Source: an uncultured Prevotella sp. (GTDB lineage: Bacteria > Bacteroidota > Bacteroidia > Bacteroidales > Bacteroidaceae). From it: DNA of 50,287 nt. How positions within the stretch are numbered: the stretch's first letter is position 1; each line of letters begins with the position of its first letter. The stretch is from the NCBI GenBank assembly GCA_937922435.1, contig CAKZVT010000054.1:1-50287 (forward strand). Direction: 5' to 3'. This document shows, one piece after another, positions 16,975-25,908 of this stretch. The notes beneath the pieces were generated by a model that was given only the letters and a program-made list of their open reading frames with translations, made no database searches and was not told the DNA's origin. The translations under genes and the position numbers were made by a program.

Positions 16975-19125
16975 TCACTTCCCAAGGTTTACCCTGACTT
17001 TGGCGTAAAACGCGCGGCCGGCTTTCTGCAAGCTGAAGTTGTCGTAGAGCTTCTCGTCGGTGAAGTTGCGGCACTCCAAGGAGACGTTGTACCGTCCGCC
17101 GAGCAGGCTGTAGGCAAGGGTGAGGTTGTGGGAGAACTGCGTAGGCACCATGTAGTCGGACAAGTTGGACACCTGTACGCCGTCGGAGTAGTAGCAGAAG
17201 CTGTGCAGATACTGGTTGTCGTAGGTAAGCGTGAGCACGTTGTCCTCTCCGCCGAGTCCGTGCCAGTACAGGTTTACGTCGCAGTCGGCGAACTGGTAGG
17301 GCACGTTGGGCATGCGCGAGCCGTACACGGGGTTCTCGACCGACGTGCTGCCCACCATCATCGGCTTGTTGTCCTTCACGTCCATGTGGGTGAAGTTGCC
17401 GCCCACGCTCAGCCACCGGCCGAGGGTGTAGCGCACGGACAGGTTGTAGCCGGTGGTCTTCACGCGGCCGTAATTCTCGTAGAACGCGCCCTCGCGGTTG
17501 CCGCTCAGCTCGGCGATGGAGCGCTGGATGTAGTCGCGCGTGTCGCGGTAGATGAAGCCTGCCTCGGCGTATAGAGAGTGCAGGCCGAGCGTCTTCTGCC
17601 AACTAAGGTTCACGTTGACGTTGTGGCTGCTCTCCGGACGCAGCATCACGCTGCCCGTCTCAAGGTCTTCGTCGCCGAACATCTCCTCGATTGTGGGCAG
17701 GCGGTACGCCTTTTCGTATGACAGCTTGGCCTGAAGGCCGGGCAGAATGTAGTACGTTCCGGCTGCGCCGAAGCCCCAGGAGTCGAGCGAACGTGAGCGT
17801 CGCACGAAATCGGACGAGTTCTCGTCCGTGGCGACAGGACCTGACACGTACAGGCTGTAATACTTGCCGAAGACGGACAAGTTCCACCGTTCGGTCGGCA
17901 TCAGTCGGTACGCGAGTCCCGTTATGTTCTTGCGCGTGCGCTTGCCGATGGGTTCTGTCGTCTCGGTGTCATATAATAAAGAAGTGTTGTCGCGGCTGAA
18001 GGCGTTGAACACGTTGTTCAGCGTGAGCGTGTGGCCGTAGGCGATGCGGTAGTTAAGGGTTACGGTGGCGTTCCAGTTGGCGTTCAAGGAGCGCATGTAC
18101 TGGTACGACTGTTCGCCGGGGTCGCTCTTCTTCTGCCTCTCGCCGAGCCAGTTGTAGCGGTAGGTGGCTGTGTCTACGTTGGTCGTGTAGTTGCGGTTGT
18201 AGTTGGCGGTGGCCACTACGCTAAGCCCTTTCAGGAAGAGGTTGCGCTTGGAGTATTCAACGGACGGCATGAGGGAGTGCCCGTAGCGGTGCTTCTGTCC
18301 GTACACTGTCTTCTGCCTTACGCCCGTCTGTATGTCCTTGTACATGTGTGAATACGTGAAGCCGAGCATCAGGCGGTCGGCCCACGGCTTGCCGGTGAAG
18401 CCGAGCTTTGCCACCACGGCCTCGTTGTGGTAAGTGTCGTTGAAGCGGCGCACGCGGTGGAGCGTCTTGGTGTTGAGGCTGTTCGTTGCGAAGTCGAACA
18501 CCGGGGCGTCCACGTAGTAGTCGTTGTCTGAATAGTTTTGGAAGGCGTTTACCTCGTAGGTAAAGCCATTGCGGAACGTCTGTCCGAAGTTTACGTGCGA
18601 CTTGTGTGTGTTGAACGAGCCGTAGGAATACGCCGCGTCGACGAACCACTGGCGGCGCTTCTTGCCGGTGACGATGTTGACTACGCCACCTATTGCGTCG
18701 GTGCCGAAGCCTACGGGGACGACACCTTTATATACTTCTATGCGCTCGGCGAAGTTCACCGGGATGTTGTTAAGGCCGAACGACGAGCCTACTCCCTCCT
18801 GCGGCACTCCGTCGATGAACACCTTTACGTGCTTGCCGCTGAAGCCGTCGAGCATTAGGTTCATGTCAGAACCTACGCCGCCGCTCTCGCGCAGCTTGAG
18901 GCCGGGAGCCTTGGCGAGGGCCTCGCCGAGCGTCTTCGTGGAGTTGAGCATGCCGCGCGTGTCGACGGCCACGGCGTTGTATGCCGAGTTCTTGACGCGG
19001 CTCACGCCGCTCGACACCACCGTGACCTCGGCCAGGCGGATGGTGTCACGCTGTGCACAAACGGGCATAGCGGCGGCTAACAGCGTCGCCAACAGCGTTG
19101 TCTTCAATCTTTTTACCTTGAACAT
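16975..19125 (-). CDS. TonB-dependent outer-membrane receptor (iron/siderophore type)
   Basis: A 716-residue protein with a signal peptide ending at about VCAQ (residue 24), a TonB-box-like segment (RLAEVTVVSSG), a plug domain (about 40-160, with GFSGKHVKVFIDGVP and IEVYKGVVPVGFG) and a beta-barrel with aromatic-rich strands to the C-terminus. There is no CarboxypepD-like N-terminal domain, unlike SusC. The start MFKVKRLK at 19125 is chosen; an open extension to 19266 translates promoter and palindrome-array sequence. It leads a minus-strand series with DUF4374 and PepSY genes, so uptake of an iron chelate is likely, though the substrate cannot be read from the sequence. Confidence 0.9.
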   Translation of the reverse strand: MFKVKRLKTTLLATLLAAAMPVCAQRDTIRLAEVTVVSSGVSRVKNSAYNAVAVDTRGMLNSTKTLGEALAKAPGLKLRESGGVGSDMNLMLDGFSGKHVKVFIDGVPQEGVGSSFGLNNIPVNFAERIEVYKGVVPVGFGTDAIGGVVNIVTGKKRRQWFVDAAYSYGSFNTHKSHVNFGQTFRNGFTYEVNAFQNYSDNDYYVDAPVFDFATNSLNTKTLHRVRRFNDTYHNEAVVAKLGFTGKPWADRLMLGFTYSHMYKDIQTGVRQKTVYGQKHRYGHSLMPSVEYSKRNLFLKGLSVVATANYNRNYTTNVDTATYRYNWLGERQKKSDPGEQSYQYMRSLNANWNATVTLNYRIAYGHTLTLNNVFNAFSRDNTSLLYDTETTEPIGKRTRKNITGLAYRLMPTERWNLSVFGKYYSLYVSGPVATDENSSDFVRRSRSLDSWGFGAAGTYYILPGLQAKLSYEKAYRLPTIEEMFGDEDLETGSVMLRPESSHNVNVNLSWQKTLGLHSLYAEAGFIYRDTRDYIQRSIAELSGNREGAFYENYGRVKTTGYNLSVRYTLGRWLSVGGNFTHMDVKDNKPMMVGSTSVENPVYGSRMPNVPYQFADCDVNLYWHGLGGEDNVLTLTYDNQYLHSFCYYSDGVQVSNLSDYMVPTQFSHNLTLAYSLLGGRYNVSLECRNFTDEKLYDNFSLQKAGRAFYAKVRVNLGK

Positions 19126-19158
19126 GATGTGAGTTTGATTGTCTTTTGTTTCGCGCTG

Positions 19159-19189
19159 CAAAGGTAAATACACGGCGCAAAATCCGCAA
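19159..19189 (-). promoter_or_regulatory. Promoter for the TonB receptor gene
   Basis: On the minus strand, TTG (about 19187-19189) and TACCTTTG (19159-19166) are separated by 20 bp and lie 33 bp before the start codon. They fit the Bacteroidetes -33/-7 pattern. No Fur-type operator was recognised. Confidence 0.6.
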
Positions 19190-19218
19190 TCGCCAAAAGT
19201 AGGTATTTTGAATGCGTT

Positions 19219-19304
19219 GCGAAAGGCGGCCTTTCGCAATGCAAAAGGCCACGTATTGCAGGCCAAAAGGCCGTCTTTTACAAGCCAAAAGACGGCATAT
19301 TGGC
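19219..19304. repeat. 22-bp-period palindrome array upstream of the TonB receptor
   Basis: Four units (CGAAAGGCGGCCTTTCGCA and variants) with a 22-bp period lie between the receptor promoter and the tRNA gene. The last unit has decayed (GACGGCATATTGGC). The rest of 19305-19444 shows no feature. Confidence 0.85.
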
Positions 19305-19444
19305 AAATGGCTGACAGTCAACGGGTTACAAAGGTCATGCTGACGGAGGCTGAAAAGCGGTGCAAACGAAGCGCCGGCACGGCCTGGACTATACGGAAAA
19401 GGCGCACAAGCACAACGCCTGTACGCCCTTTCCTACATCTAACG

Positions 19445-19516
19445 TGGTCTCATCGAGAATCGAACTCGAATCTAATCTTTAGGAGAGACTTGTTCTATCC
19501 ATTGAACTATGAGACC
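19445..19516 (-). tRNA. tRNA-Arg (anticodon CCT)
   Basis: The minus strand folds into a complete 72-nt cloverleaf: a 7-bp acceptor stem GGTCTCA/TGAGACC, D stem GTTC/GAAC, anticodon stem AGTCT/AGATT with loop CTCCTAA (anticodon CCT, reading AGG), variable loop AGAT, and T arm TCGAG-TTCGATT-CTCGA, with discriminator A. The 3' CCA is not encoded. Confidence 0.95.
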
Positions 19517-19624
19517 CAAATCTGCGTGCAAAGGTAATCGGTTTGGGGCGTAAAACCAAATAATTTGCAAAAAAACATATAATCGATTAAACTTTTTGCC
19601 GTTACTTCAATCTGATAAAGTGTT

Positions 19625-22114
19625 ATGAAGAAACTTATCGCTTTTTGGGTGTTTTTGATATGCGCAGCCGTATGCCACGCGCAAGGCAGCGCCAAGGGAA
19701 AGATTGTTGACTCGGCCACGGGAGAGCCGATGGCGTATGTAAACGTATCCATCTTCGACAAAGCCACGCAGAAATTCGTAACAGGCGCGGTCACTGACGA
19801 GAAAGGACAGTTCAACATAAGGCAGCTGGCCTACGGCGACTATACCGTCAAGCTGTCGTACATAGGCTACACGGAGGTGAGCCGCAACTTCACGCTCGGC
19901 GAGCAGCACAAGCACGAGAACTTTGCCGACATGCACATGACGGAGGACAGCCAGACGCTCGAAGAGGTCACTGTGACGGCGCAGCGGCCCGGCATGAAGC
20001 TCGAGGTGGACCGCAAGTCGTTCGACGTGTCGCAGGACATCAGCAACGCCGGCATGGCCGCCACCGACGTGTTGGAGAACATACCGTCGGTAGAGGTTGA
20101 CACCGACGGCAACATATCGCTACGCGGAAACACCAGCGTCGAGGTGTGGATAAACGGCAAGGCCAGCGGACTTACCAGCGACAACCGCGCCGAGATACTG
20201 CAGCAAATCCCGTCAGAAAGCATCGACCGCATAGAGGTAATAGACAACCCGTCGGCCAAGTTCAGCGCGGAGGGCAGCGCCGGAATAATAAACATAGTGC
20301 TCAAGAAGAACCGCACGGCCGGTTACTACGGCTCGGTGCAGGCCGGAGGCAACACCAACGGCAACGCCAACGTGAGCGGAAACATCAACTTCAACATAGG
20401 CCGCTGGGAAGGCTTCGCCAACATCGGCTTCCGCCACCGCGCCAACGAGGGCGGCTCGTACAGCTACCAGGAGTACCTCAACACCAACCAGTACCAGACA
20501 TACACCACCGACAACGACCGCATGGGCAACAACCTATTCGCCCGCGCCGGCGTAACATACAACGCAACGGACAAGGACGCCTTCTCGCTTACCGGCATGA
20601 CGATGTTCGGAAGCCACAAGAACGGCGGCGTAACGCCTTACCGCTACGGAACAATCGGCGCCGGGGCCGACTCGTACATCATGCTGCGCAACTCGTCGGG
20701 ACACAACGACATGCGCATGCTCTACGGCGAGTTCAACTACCGCCACAGCTTCACCGACAAGCACTACCTTGACTTCACAGTGGATTACCACAACTGGCGC
20801 ATGGACCAGGAGAACGTCTACCAGGACAGCACGACGTACTTCGACGAGCCGCTGCCCACCGAATACGACTACCAGTACCGTCCGATGTACTCGCGAAACC
20901 ACTCGTGGGAGGTGAAACTCGACTACGAGAACCCCATAGCCGAGAACTGGCTGCTGCAAGCCGGATACCAGGCCAACTTCGACCGCGACAACTCTCCGCA
21001 GGAAAGCTACATCGACGAAACGTCATGGGAAGGCACTAACCAGGTAGAGGACAAGGACTACTACAACCGCTTCATGTACAACCAAGACCTGCATGCGCTG
21101 TATGCCACGGTGACGACGAAGTTCGGCAAGCTCGGCGTAATGGCCGGACTGCGCGGCGAATACTGGCGCGTCAACACCTCAAGCTACAGCTACGAGCAGG
21201 AGCACGACCCCTCGAAGCGCGACAAGCCGTTCAAAAAAGACTTCTTCCAGCTGTTCCCCAGCGTGTTCCTATCTTACCAGTTCGACGACAGCCAGCAGCT
21301 GCAGCTCAACTATACGCGCCGCCTGCGCCGTCCGCGCGGACACCAGCTAAACAGCTTCCGCAACACGCGCGACGCGTCGATGATATCGTTCGGTAACCCC
21401 AGGCTTACCCCCGAGTACAGCAACTCGTTCTCGCTGAACTACCTGAAGACGTGGAGTGCCAACTCCGTTCTCGTCAGCGCGTACTACCGCCCGACTGACG
21501 ACGTAATACAGCGCATCAACTACCAGAGCACCAGCGACAACCAGATGTACTCCACGTACATGAACGTGGCCAGCAGCCTGAGCACCGGTCTCGAGCTCGT
21601 AATGAAGAACCAGCTCTTCAAAATCCTCAACCTCACCACCACGGCCAACGCCTACTACTACAAGCTCAACGGCTTCAAGTATGACATAGACGGGCAGACC
21701 ATCACCGGCGAAGGCGACGACAACTTCACCTGGAACGCACGCATGCAGGCATCGCTCATGCTTCCCTTCGACATATCCGTACAGCTGACGGGCCGCTACC
21801 GCGCACGTCAGGTAATCACGCAGGGCTACCGCAAGGCCAATTTCAGCATGAACTTCGGCGTGCGCAAGACGTTCCTCAACCGCAAGCTGACGCTCGCCCT
21901 CAACTGCCGCGACATCCTCAACACGCGCAAATTCGAGAACTTCACCAGCTCGGACACCTTCACCCGGCACCAGAAAAACTGGGGAAGCGGACGCACGCTG
22001 AACATGACTCTGACATACAGCTTCGGCAACATGAAGGCCAAAGCCCCGAAGAAGAAGGTTAACAACAGCGCCAACATGGGCGGCGAAGACGGCGGAATGG
22101 ACGGAATGGAATAA
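19625..22114 (+). CDS. Outer-membrane beta-barrel receptor-like protein with CarboxypepD-like N-domain
   Basis: An 829-residue protein with a signal peptide (about 1-19, cleaved near CHAQ), a carboxypeptidase-regulatory-like beta-sandwich (about 22-105, with GKIVDSATGEPMAYVNVSIF), a plug-like domain (about 110-220, with SLRGNTSVEVWINGK and IEVIDNPSAKFSAEGSAGII) and a long barrel. This fits the outer-membrane beta-barrel (OMP_b-brl) group of TonB-receptor-like proteins. The tail after the last strand is Lys-rich then Gly/Asp/Met-rich. Its TAA stop (22112-22114) touches the first CRISPR repeat with no terminator between, and both run in the same direction. The substrate is unknown. Confidence 0.85.
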   Translation: MKKLIAFWVFLICAAVCHAQGSAKGKIVDSATGEPMAYVNVSIFDKATQKFVTGAVTDEKGQFNIRQLAYGDYTVKLSYIGYTEVSRNFTLGEQHKHENFADMHMTEDSQTLEEVTVTAQRPGMKLEVDRKSFDVSQDISNAGMAATDVLENIPSVEVDTDGNISLRGNTSVEVWINGKASGLTSDNRAEILQQIPSESIDRIEVIDNPSAKFSAEGSAGIINIVLKKNRTAGYYGSVQAGGNTNGNANVSGNINFNIGRWEGFANIGFRHRANEGGSYSYQEYLNTNQYQTYTTDNDRMGNNLFARAGVTYNATDKDAFSLTGMTMFGSHKNGGVTPYRYGTIGAGADSYIMLRNSSGHNDMRMLYGEFNYRHSFTDKHYLDFTVDYHNWRMDQENVYQDSTTYFDEPLPTEYDYQYRPMYSRNHSWEVKLDYENPIAENWLLQAGYQANFDRDNSPQESYIDETSWEGTNQVEDKDYYNRFMYNQDLHALYATVTTKFGKLGVMAGLRGEYWRVNTSSYSYEQEHDPSKRDKPFKKDFFQLFPSVFLSYQFDDSQQLQLNYTRRLRRPRGHQLNSFRNTRDASMISFGNPRLTPEYSNSFSLNYLKTWSANSVLVSAYYRPTDDVIQRINYQSTSDNQMYSTYMNVASSLSTGLELVMKNQLFKILNLTTTANAYYYKLNGFKYDIDGQTITGEGDDNFTWNARMQASLMLPFDISVQLTGRYRARQVITQGYRKANFSMNFGVRKTFLNRKLTLALNCRDILNTRKFENFTSSDTFTRHQKNWGSGRTLNMTLTYSFGNMKAKAPKKKVNNSANMGGEDGGMDGME

Positions 22115-25100
22115 GTTGTGATTTGCTCTAAATTCGTATCTTTGCGCTTAGGCAAACATCTATGGCGGAGTATTCCCCGGTCTTGGTGTAGTTGTGATTT
22201 GCTCTAAAATTCGTATCTTTGCACTAAGACAAACATCTCCTCCAAACGCTGTCTCTGTGCAGAAGCAGTTGTGATTTGCTTTAAAATTCGTATCTTTGCG
22301 CTAAGACAAACATCGAGAAGTGTTTGCCGCCTCTTTTGAAGACAGTTGTGATTTGCTTTAAAATTCGTATCTTTGCGCTAAGACAAACATCACGCTTAGT
22401 ACGGCGTTTTCTCCGAGCCAGTTGTGATTTGCTTTAAAATTCGTATCTTTGCGCTAAGACAAACATCCAAGCCTGTTTTCGGGCATCGGCGCGGCAGGTT
22501 GTGATTTGCTTTAAAATTCGTATCTTTGCGCTAAGACAAACATCTTGTAGATTTAATCAAAACATTGTGTGCGCGTTGTGATTTGCTTTAAAATTCGTAT
22601 TTTTGCGCTAAGACAAACATCATGCGCAGTTTCATCAAGAGCTGTTTTACTGTTGTGATTTGCTTTAAAATTCGTATCTTTGCGCTAAGACAAACATCAT
22701 ACCGTCAAGATTAACCGTACCTGACTTCGTTGTGATTTGCTTTAAAATTCGTATCTTTGCGCTAAGACAAACATCTTAAAAGCGCAAATAGAGAAGTTGT
22801 TAGCAGTTGTGATTTGCTTTAAAATTCGTATCTTTGCGCTAAGACAAACATCTAAAACTATCATACTTCAATATTTAAGGGTGTTGTGATTTGCTTTAAA
22901 ATTCGTATCTTTGCGCTAAGACAAACATCATGCACTTGAGGGTTTATTCACCGGCGAATGTTGTGATTTGCTTTAAAATTCGTATCTTTGCGCTAAGACA
23001 AACATCTGGACAGCGAAGATGTAATACGGTTTGTACGTTGTGATTTGCTTTAAAATTCGTATCTTTGCGCTAAGACAAACATCAGAAGCGTACCAATATA
23101 TCTAAATGGATTAGTTGTGATTTGCTTTAAAATTCGTATCTTTGCGCTAAGACAAACATCCTCAACGGCCAACTGTGCTTGCTTTTCAGAGTTGTGATTT
23201 GCTTTAAAATTCGTATCTTTGCGCTAAGACAAACATCTAGACTTCAAATTGAACTTGTCAACAGAATGTTGTGATTTGCTTTAAAATTCGTATCTTTGCG
23301 CTAAGACAAACATCTTTCAGGTTGAAGGACGTAGTGTTCTGTCCGTTGTGATTTGCTTTAAAATTCGTATCTTTGCGCTAAGACAAACATCTTCTCCAAA
23401 TGAGTACCTATATAGGACGCAGTTGTGATTTGCTTTAAAATTCGTATCTTTGCGCTAAGACAAACATCTCCAGCAGAAAGCAACCGACGCTGATTGAAGT
23501 TGTGATTTGCTTTAAAATTCGTATCTTTGCGCTAAGACAAACATCTTGCTACTGATAAAGGCTTCGCCGTAACGGTTGTGATTTGCTTTAAAATTCGTAT
23601 CTTTGCGCTAAGACAAACATCATGGTAAATTTAATGAACAGTTTGAGTATTGTTGTGATTTGCTTTAAAATTCGTATCTTTGCGCTAAGACAAACATCAG
23701 CTTTAAATGCTAAGAAACAAGTAATACGTTGTGATTTGCTTTAAAATTCGTATCTTTGCGCTAAGACAAACATCGTTAAGGGTTATACATATAGACAGAT
23801 AGCGTTGTGATTTGCTTTAAAATTCGTATCTTTGCGCTAAGACAAACATCTCTGAACGTTTGGCCGTCCCCTGTTGCTATGTTGTGATTTGCTTTAAAAT
23901 TCGTATCTTTGCGCTAAGACAAACATCTCAAACTTATCCTCAAAGATGTCATAATCCGTTGTGATTTGCTTTAAAATTCGTATCTTTGCGCTAAGACAAA
24001 CATCGTACATTTGTATCGGGAATTGGTCAAGGGTGTTGTGATTTGCTTTAAAATTCGTATCTTTGCGCTAAGACAAACATCTAAAGCGAATATCGCTAAA
24101 GGCGTATGCCGGTTGTGATTTGCTTTAAAATTCGTATCTTTGCGCTAAGACAAACATCTCTACGTTTCGGGCTGCAACCTGCAAAGAGTTGTGATTTGCT
24201 TTAAAATTCGTATCTTTGCGCTAAGACAAACATCTATAAAAGTATTAGAAGATAATGATACTAGTTGTGATTTGCTTTAAAATTCGTATCTTTGCGCTAA
24301 GACAAACATCAACGCATACTTACGACCTTAACAGCTTACGGTTGTGATTTGCTTTAAAATTCGTATCTTTGCGCTAAGACAAACATCAAAAAGACGGGAC
24401 GCTTAAGATGCTTAGTAGTTGTGATTTGCTTTAAAATTCGTATCTTTGCGCTAAGACAAACATCAGTAATATGTTATAAGACCGCCATAACTCAGTTGTG
24501 ATTTGCTTTAAAATTCGTATCTTTGCGCTAAGACAAACATCCGGGCAGTTTTCCTGCCTCCCGTGCTGCGTGTTGTGATTTGCTTTAAAATTCGTATCTT
24601 TGCGCTAAGACAAACATCGAACAGCTCGAGTTCCGCCTTTTTGTTCTTGTTGTGATTTGCTTTAAAATTCGTATCTTTGCGCTAAGACAAACATCTCGTT
24701 GCTGCCAATAGCCTTGACGTGTGTCGTTGTGATTTGCTTTAAAATTCGTATCTTTGCGCTAAGACAAACATCTATAATTCGGGTAAGTAAAGAGTATTTT
24801 TAGTTGTGATTTGCTTTAAAATTCGTATCTTTGCGCTAAGACAAACATCATAACATAGTAAAGGGGTTAACGCCGGCCTGTTGTGATTTGCTTTAAAATT
24901 CGTATCTTTGCGCTAAGACAAACATCTTGCCGCTTTTACCTTGTTAATCTCGTCAAGTTGTGATTTGCTTTAAAATTCGTATCTTTGCGCTAAGACAAAC
25001 ATCAAGCCGAATGAACGCCTTTTGTTTTTATTTGTTGTGATTTGCTTTAAAATTCGTATCTTTGCGCTAAGACAAACATCTGCCTGGCTTTCCTTACAAC

Positions 25101-25311
25101 ACAATGGTAAGTTGTGATTTGCTTTAAAATTCGTATCTTTGCGCTAAGACAAACATCCGTCCATAGACTTCTGAACATATGTAGTGTGTTGTGATTTGCT
25201 TTAAAATTCGTATCTTTGCGCTAAGACAAACATCGTGCAGAAGCAATTTTCTCTATGGCGCCCGGTTGTGATTTGCTTTAAAATTCGTATCTTTGCGCTA
25301 AGACAAACATC
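22115..25311 (+). CRISPR. Type II-C CRISPR array: 42 repeats, 41 spacers
   Basis: I located 42 repeats by position: 22115 (46 bp, degenerate), 22191, then every 76 or 77 bp to 25265-25311. The repeat is 47 bp, beginning GTTGTGATTTGC and ending GACAAACATC. Thirty-five spacers are 30 bp and six are 29 bp. Repeat 1 has one deleted A and three substitutions, repeat 2 has two substitutions (one, at nt 14, shared with repeat 1), and repeat 7 has one; all others I read look identical. Complementarity to the tracrRNA places the crRNA on the plus strand. Each repeat also contains promoter elements. The decayed repeats mark the left end as the old end. Confidence 0.98.
22269..22298 (+). promoter_or_regulatory. 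Promoter embedded in the CRISPR repeat (example: repeat 3)
   Basis: Repeat nt 2-4 are TTG (22269-22271) and nt 24-31 are TATCTTTG (22291-22298), separated by 19 bp, matching the Bacteroidetes -33/-7 promoter. The predicted start is near repeat nt 37-40, so the RNA would carry about 8-11 nt of repeat, one spacer and the next repeat. The same elements recur in the repeats inspected, including the three variant ones (repeat 7 has TATTTTTG, which still fits TAnnTTTG). Confidence 0.65.
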
Positions 25312-25383
25312 ATGATGTAGATAAGGTGTTGATGTTCAAAGAGATACAAGATAAATTGGAAAATAAAAAATGATGGTTGTCTG
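25312..25383. other. Array-flanking AT-rich segment, candidate leader
   Basis: These 72 bp between the last repeat and the terminator hairpin are AT-rich, contain no repeat-like sequence, and sit at the end with intact repeats, next to cas2. They are the best candidate for the leader where new spacers are added. They would also be transcribed from the promoter in the last repeat. Confidence 0.5.
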
Positions 25384-25423
25384 AACAAGAAATCCGGCCG
25401 AGCGGCCGGATTTCTTGTTTTAA
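25384..25423 (+). terminator. Terminator closing the CRISPR array, probably also facing cas2
   Basis: A perfect 16-bp stem (25384-25399 with 25404-25419) with loop GAGC is followed by TTTT on the plus strand. It would stop array transcripts. The minus-strand side has no clear T run beyond the stem, so ending the convergent cas transcript here is less certain. The sequence from 25424 to 25510 shows no feature. Confidence 0.85.
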
Positions 25424-25510
25424 GCAAAGTTCCTAATTTCGGGCTGATGTTGAAAAACGATTGGAACGAACGGGCTGCTGAGGCATCAAACCGTTAAAGA
25501 TTAATAAAAG

Positions 25511-25846
25511 TCAGAACAGCTCGAGCTGCTGTCCCGGGGCGTTTGGCGCAATTGACTTTTTGCCGTAAAACAGCTCGATAGCACCAAATTGCTTGTCTGT
25601 TATGCAAAGCACGCCAACATGGCCATATTTCGGAAGAAACGATTTTACACGTTTTATATGCACCTGAGCGTTTTCCATGCTGGCGCAATGGCGGACATAA
25701 ATAGAAAACTGGAACATTGTGAAACCGTCACGCTGCAGATTCTTGCGGAAAAGAGCATAAGCCTGTTTGTCCCTCTTTGTTTCGGTAGGGAGGTCAAAGA
25801 AAACAAGTATCCACATAATCCTGTATTCGCTGAAACGGTCGGTCAT
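25511..25846 (-). CDS. cas2: CRISPR-associated endonuclease Cas2
   Basis: A 111-residue protein with the Cas2 ferredoxin-like core: YRIMWILVFFDLPTETKRD at the N-terminus, with the conserved Asp at position 18, and FSIYVRHC in the second strand region. Cas2 forms the adaptation complex with Cas1 and binds the prespacer ends. It follows cas1 by 62 bp on the same strand. The protein ends a short way after the core, as in other type II Cas2 proteins. The array lies just downstream, separated by the hairpin at 25384. Confidence 0.96.
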   Translation of the reverse strand: MTDRFSEYRIMWILVFFDLPTETKRDKQAYALFRKNLQRDGFTMFQFSIYVRHCASMENAQVHIKRVKSFLPKYGHVGVLCITDKQFGAIELFYGKKSIAPNAPGQQLELF

Positions 25847-25908
25847 GATATATAATAAAAGGTGATATGGCGGACTTTCGGCGACACAGCACGCACACCG
25901 CCGAATTG

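Noticed and set aside
24619..24648. Spacer 33 shares GAACAGCTCGAG with the 3' end of cas2 (near 25513), suggesting self-targeting.
   Set aside because: Only 12 contiguous bases match and the rest differs. With 41 spacers, such matches are expected by chance in this window.
25424..25510. Search for csn2 or cas4 beside cas2.
   Set aside because: The 87 bp after the terminator contain no open frame of suitable size, and both flanks of the cas genes are accounted for; the locus is therefore II-C.
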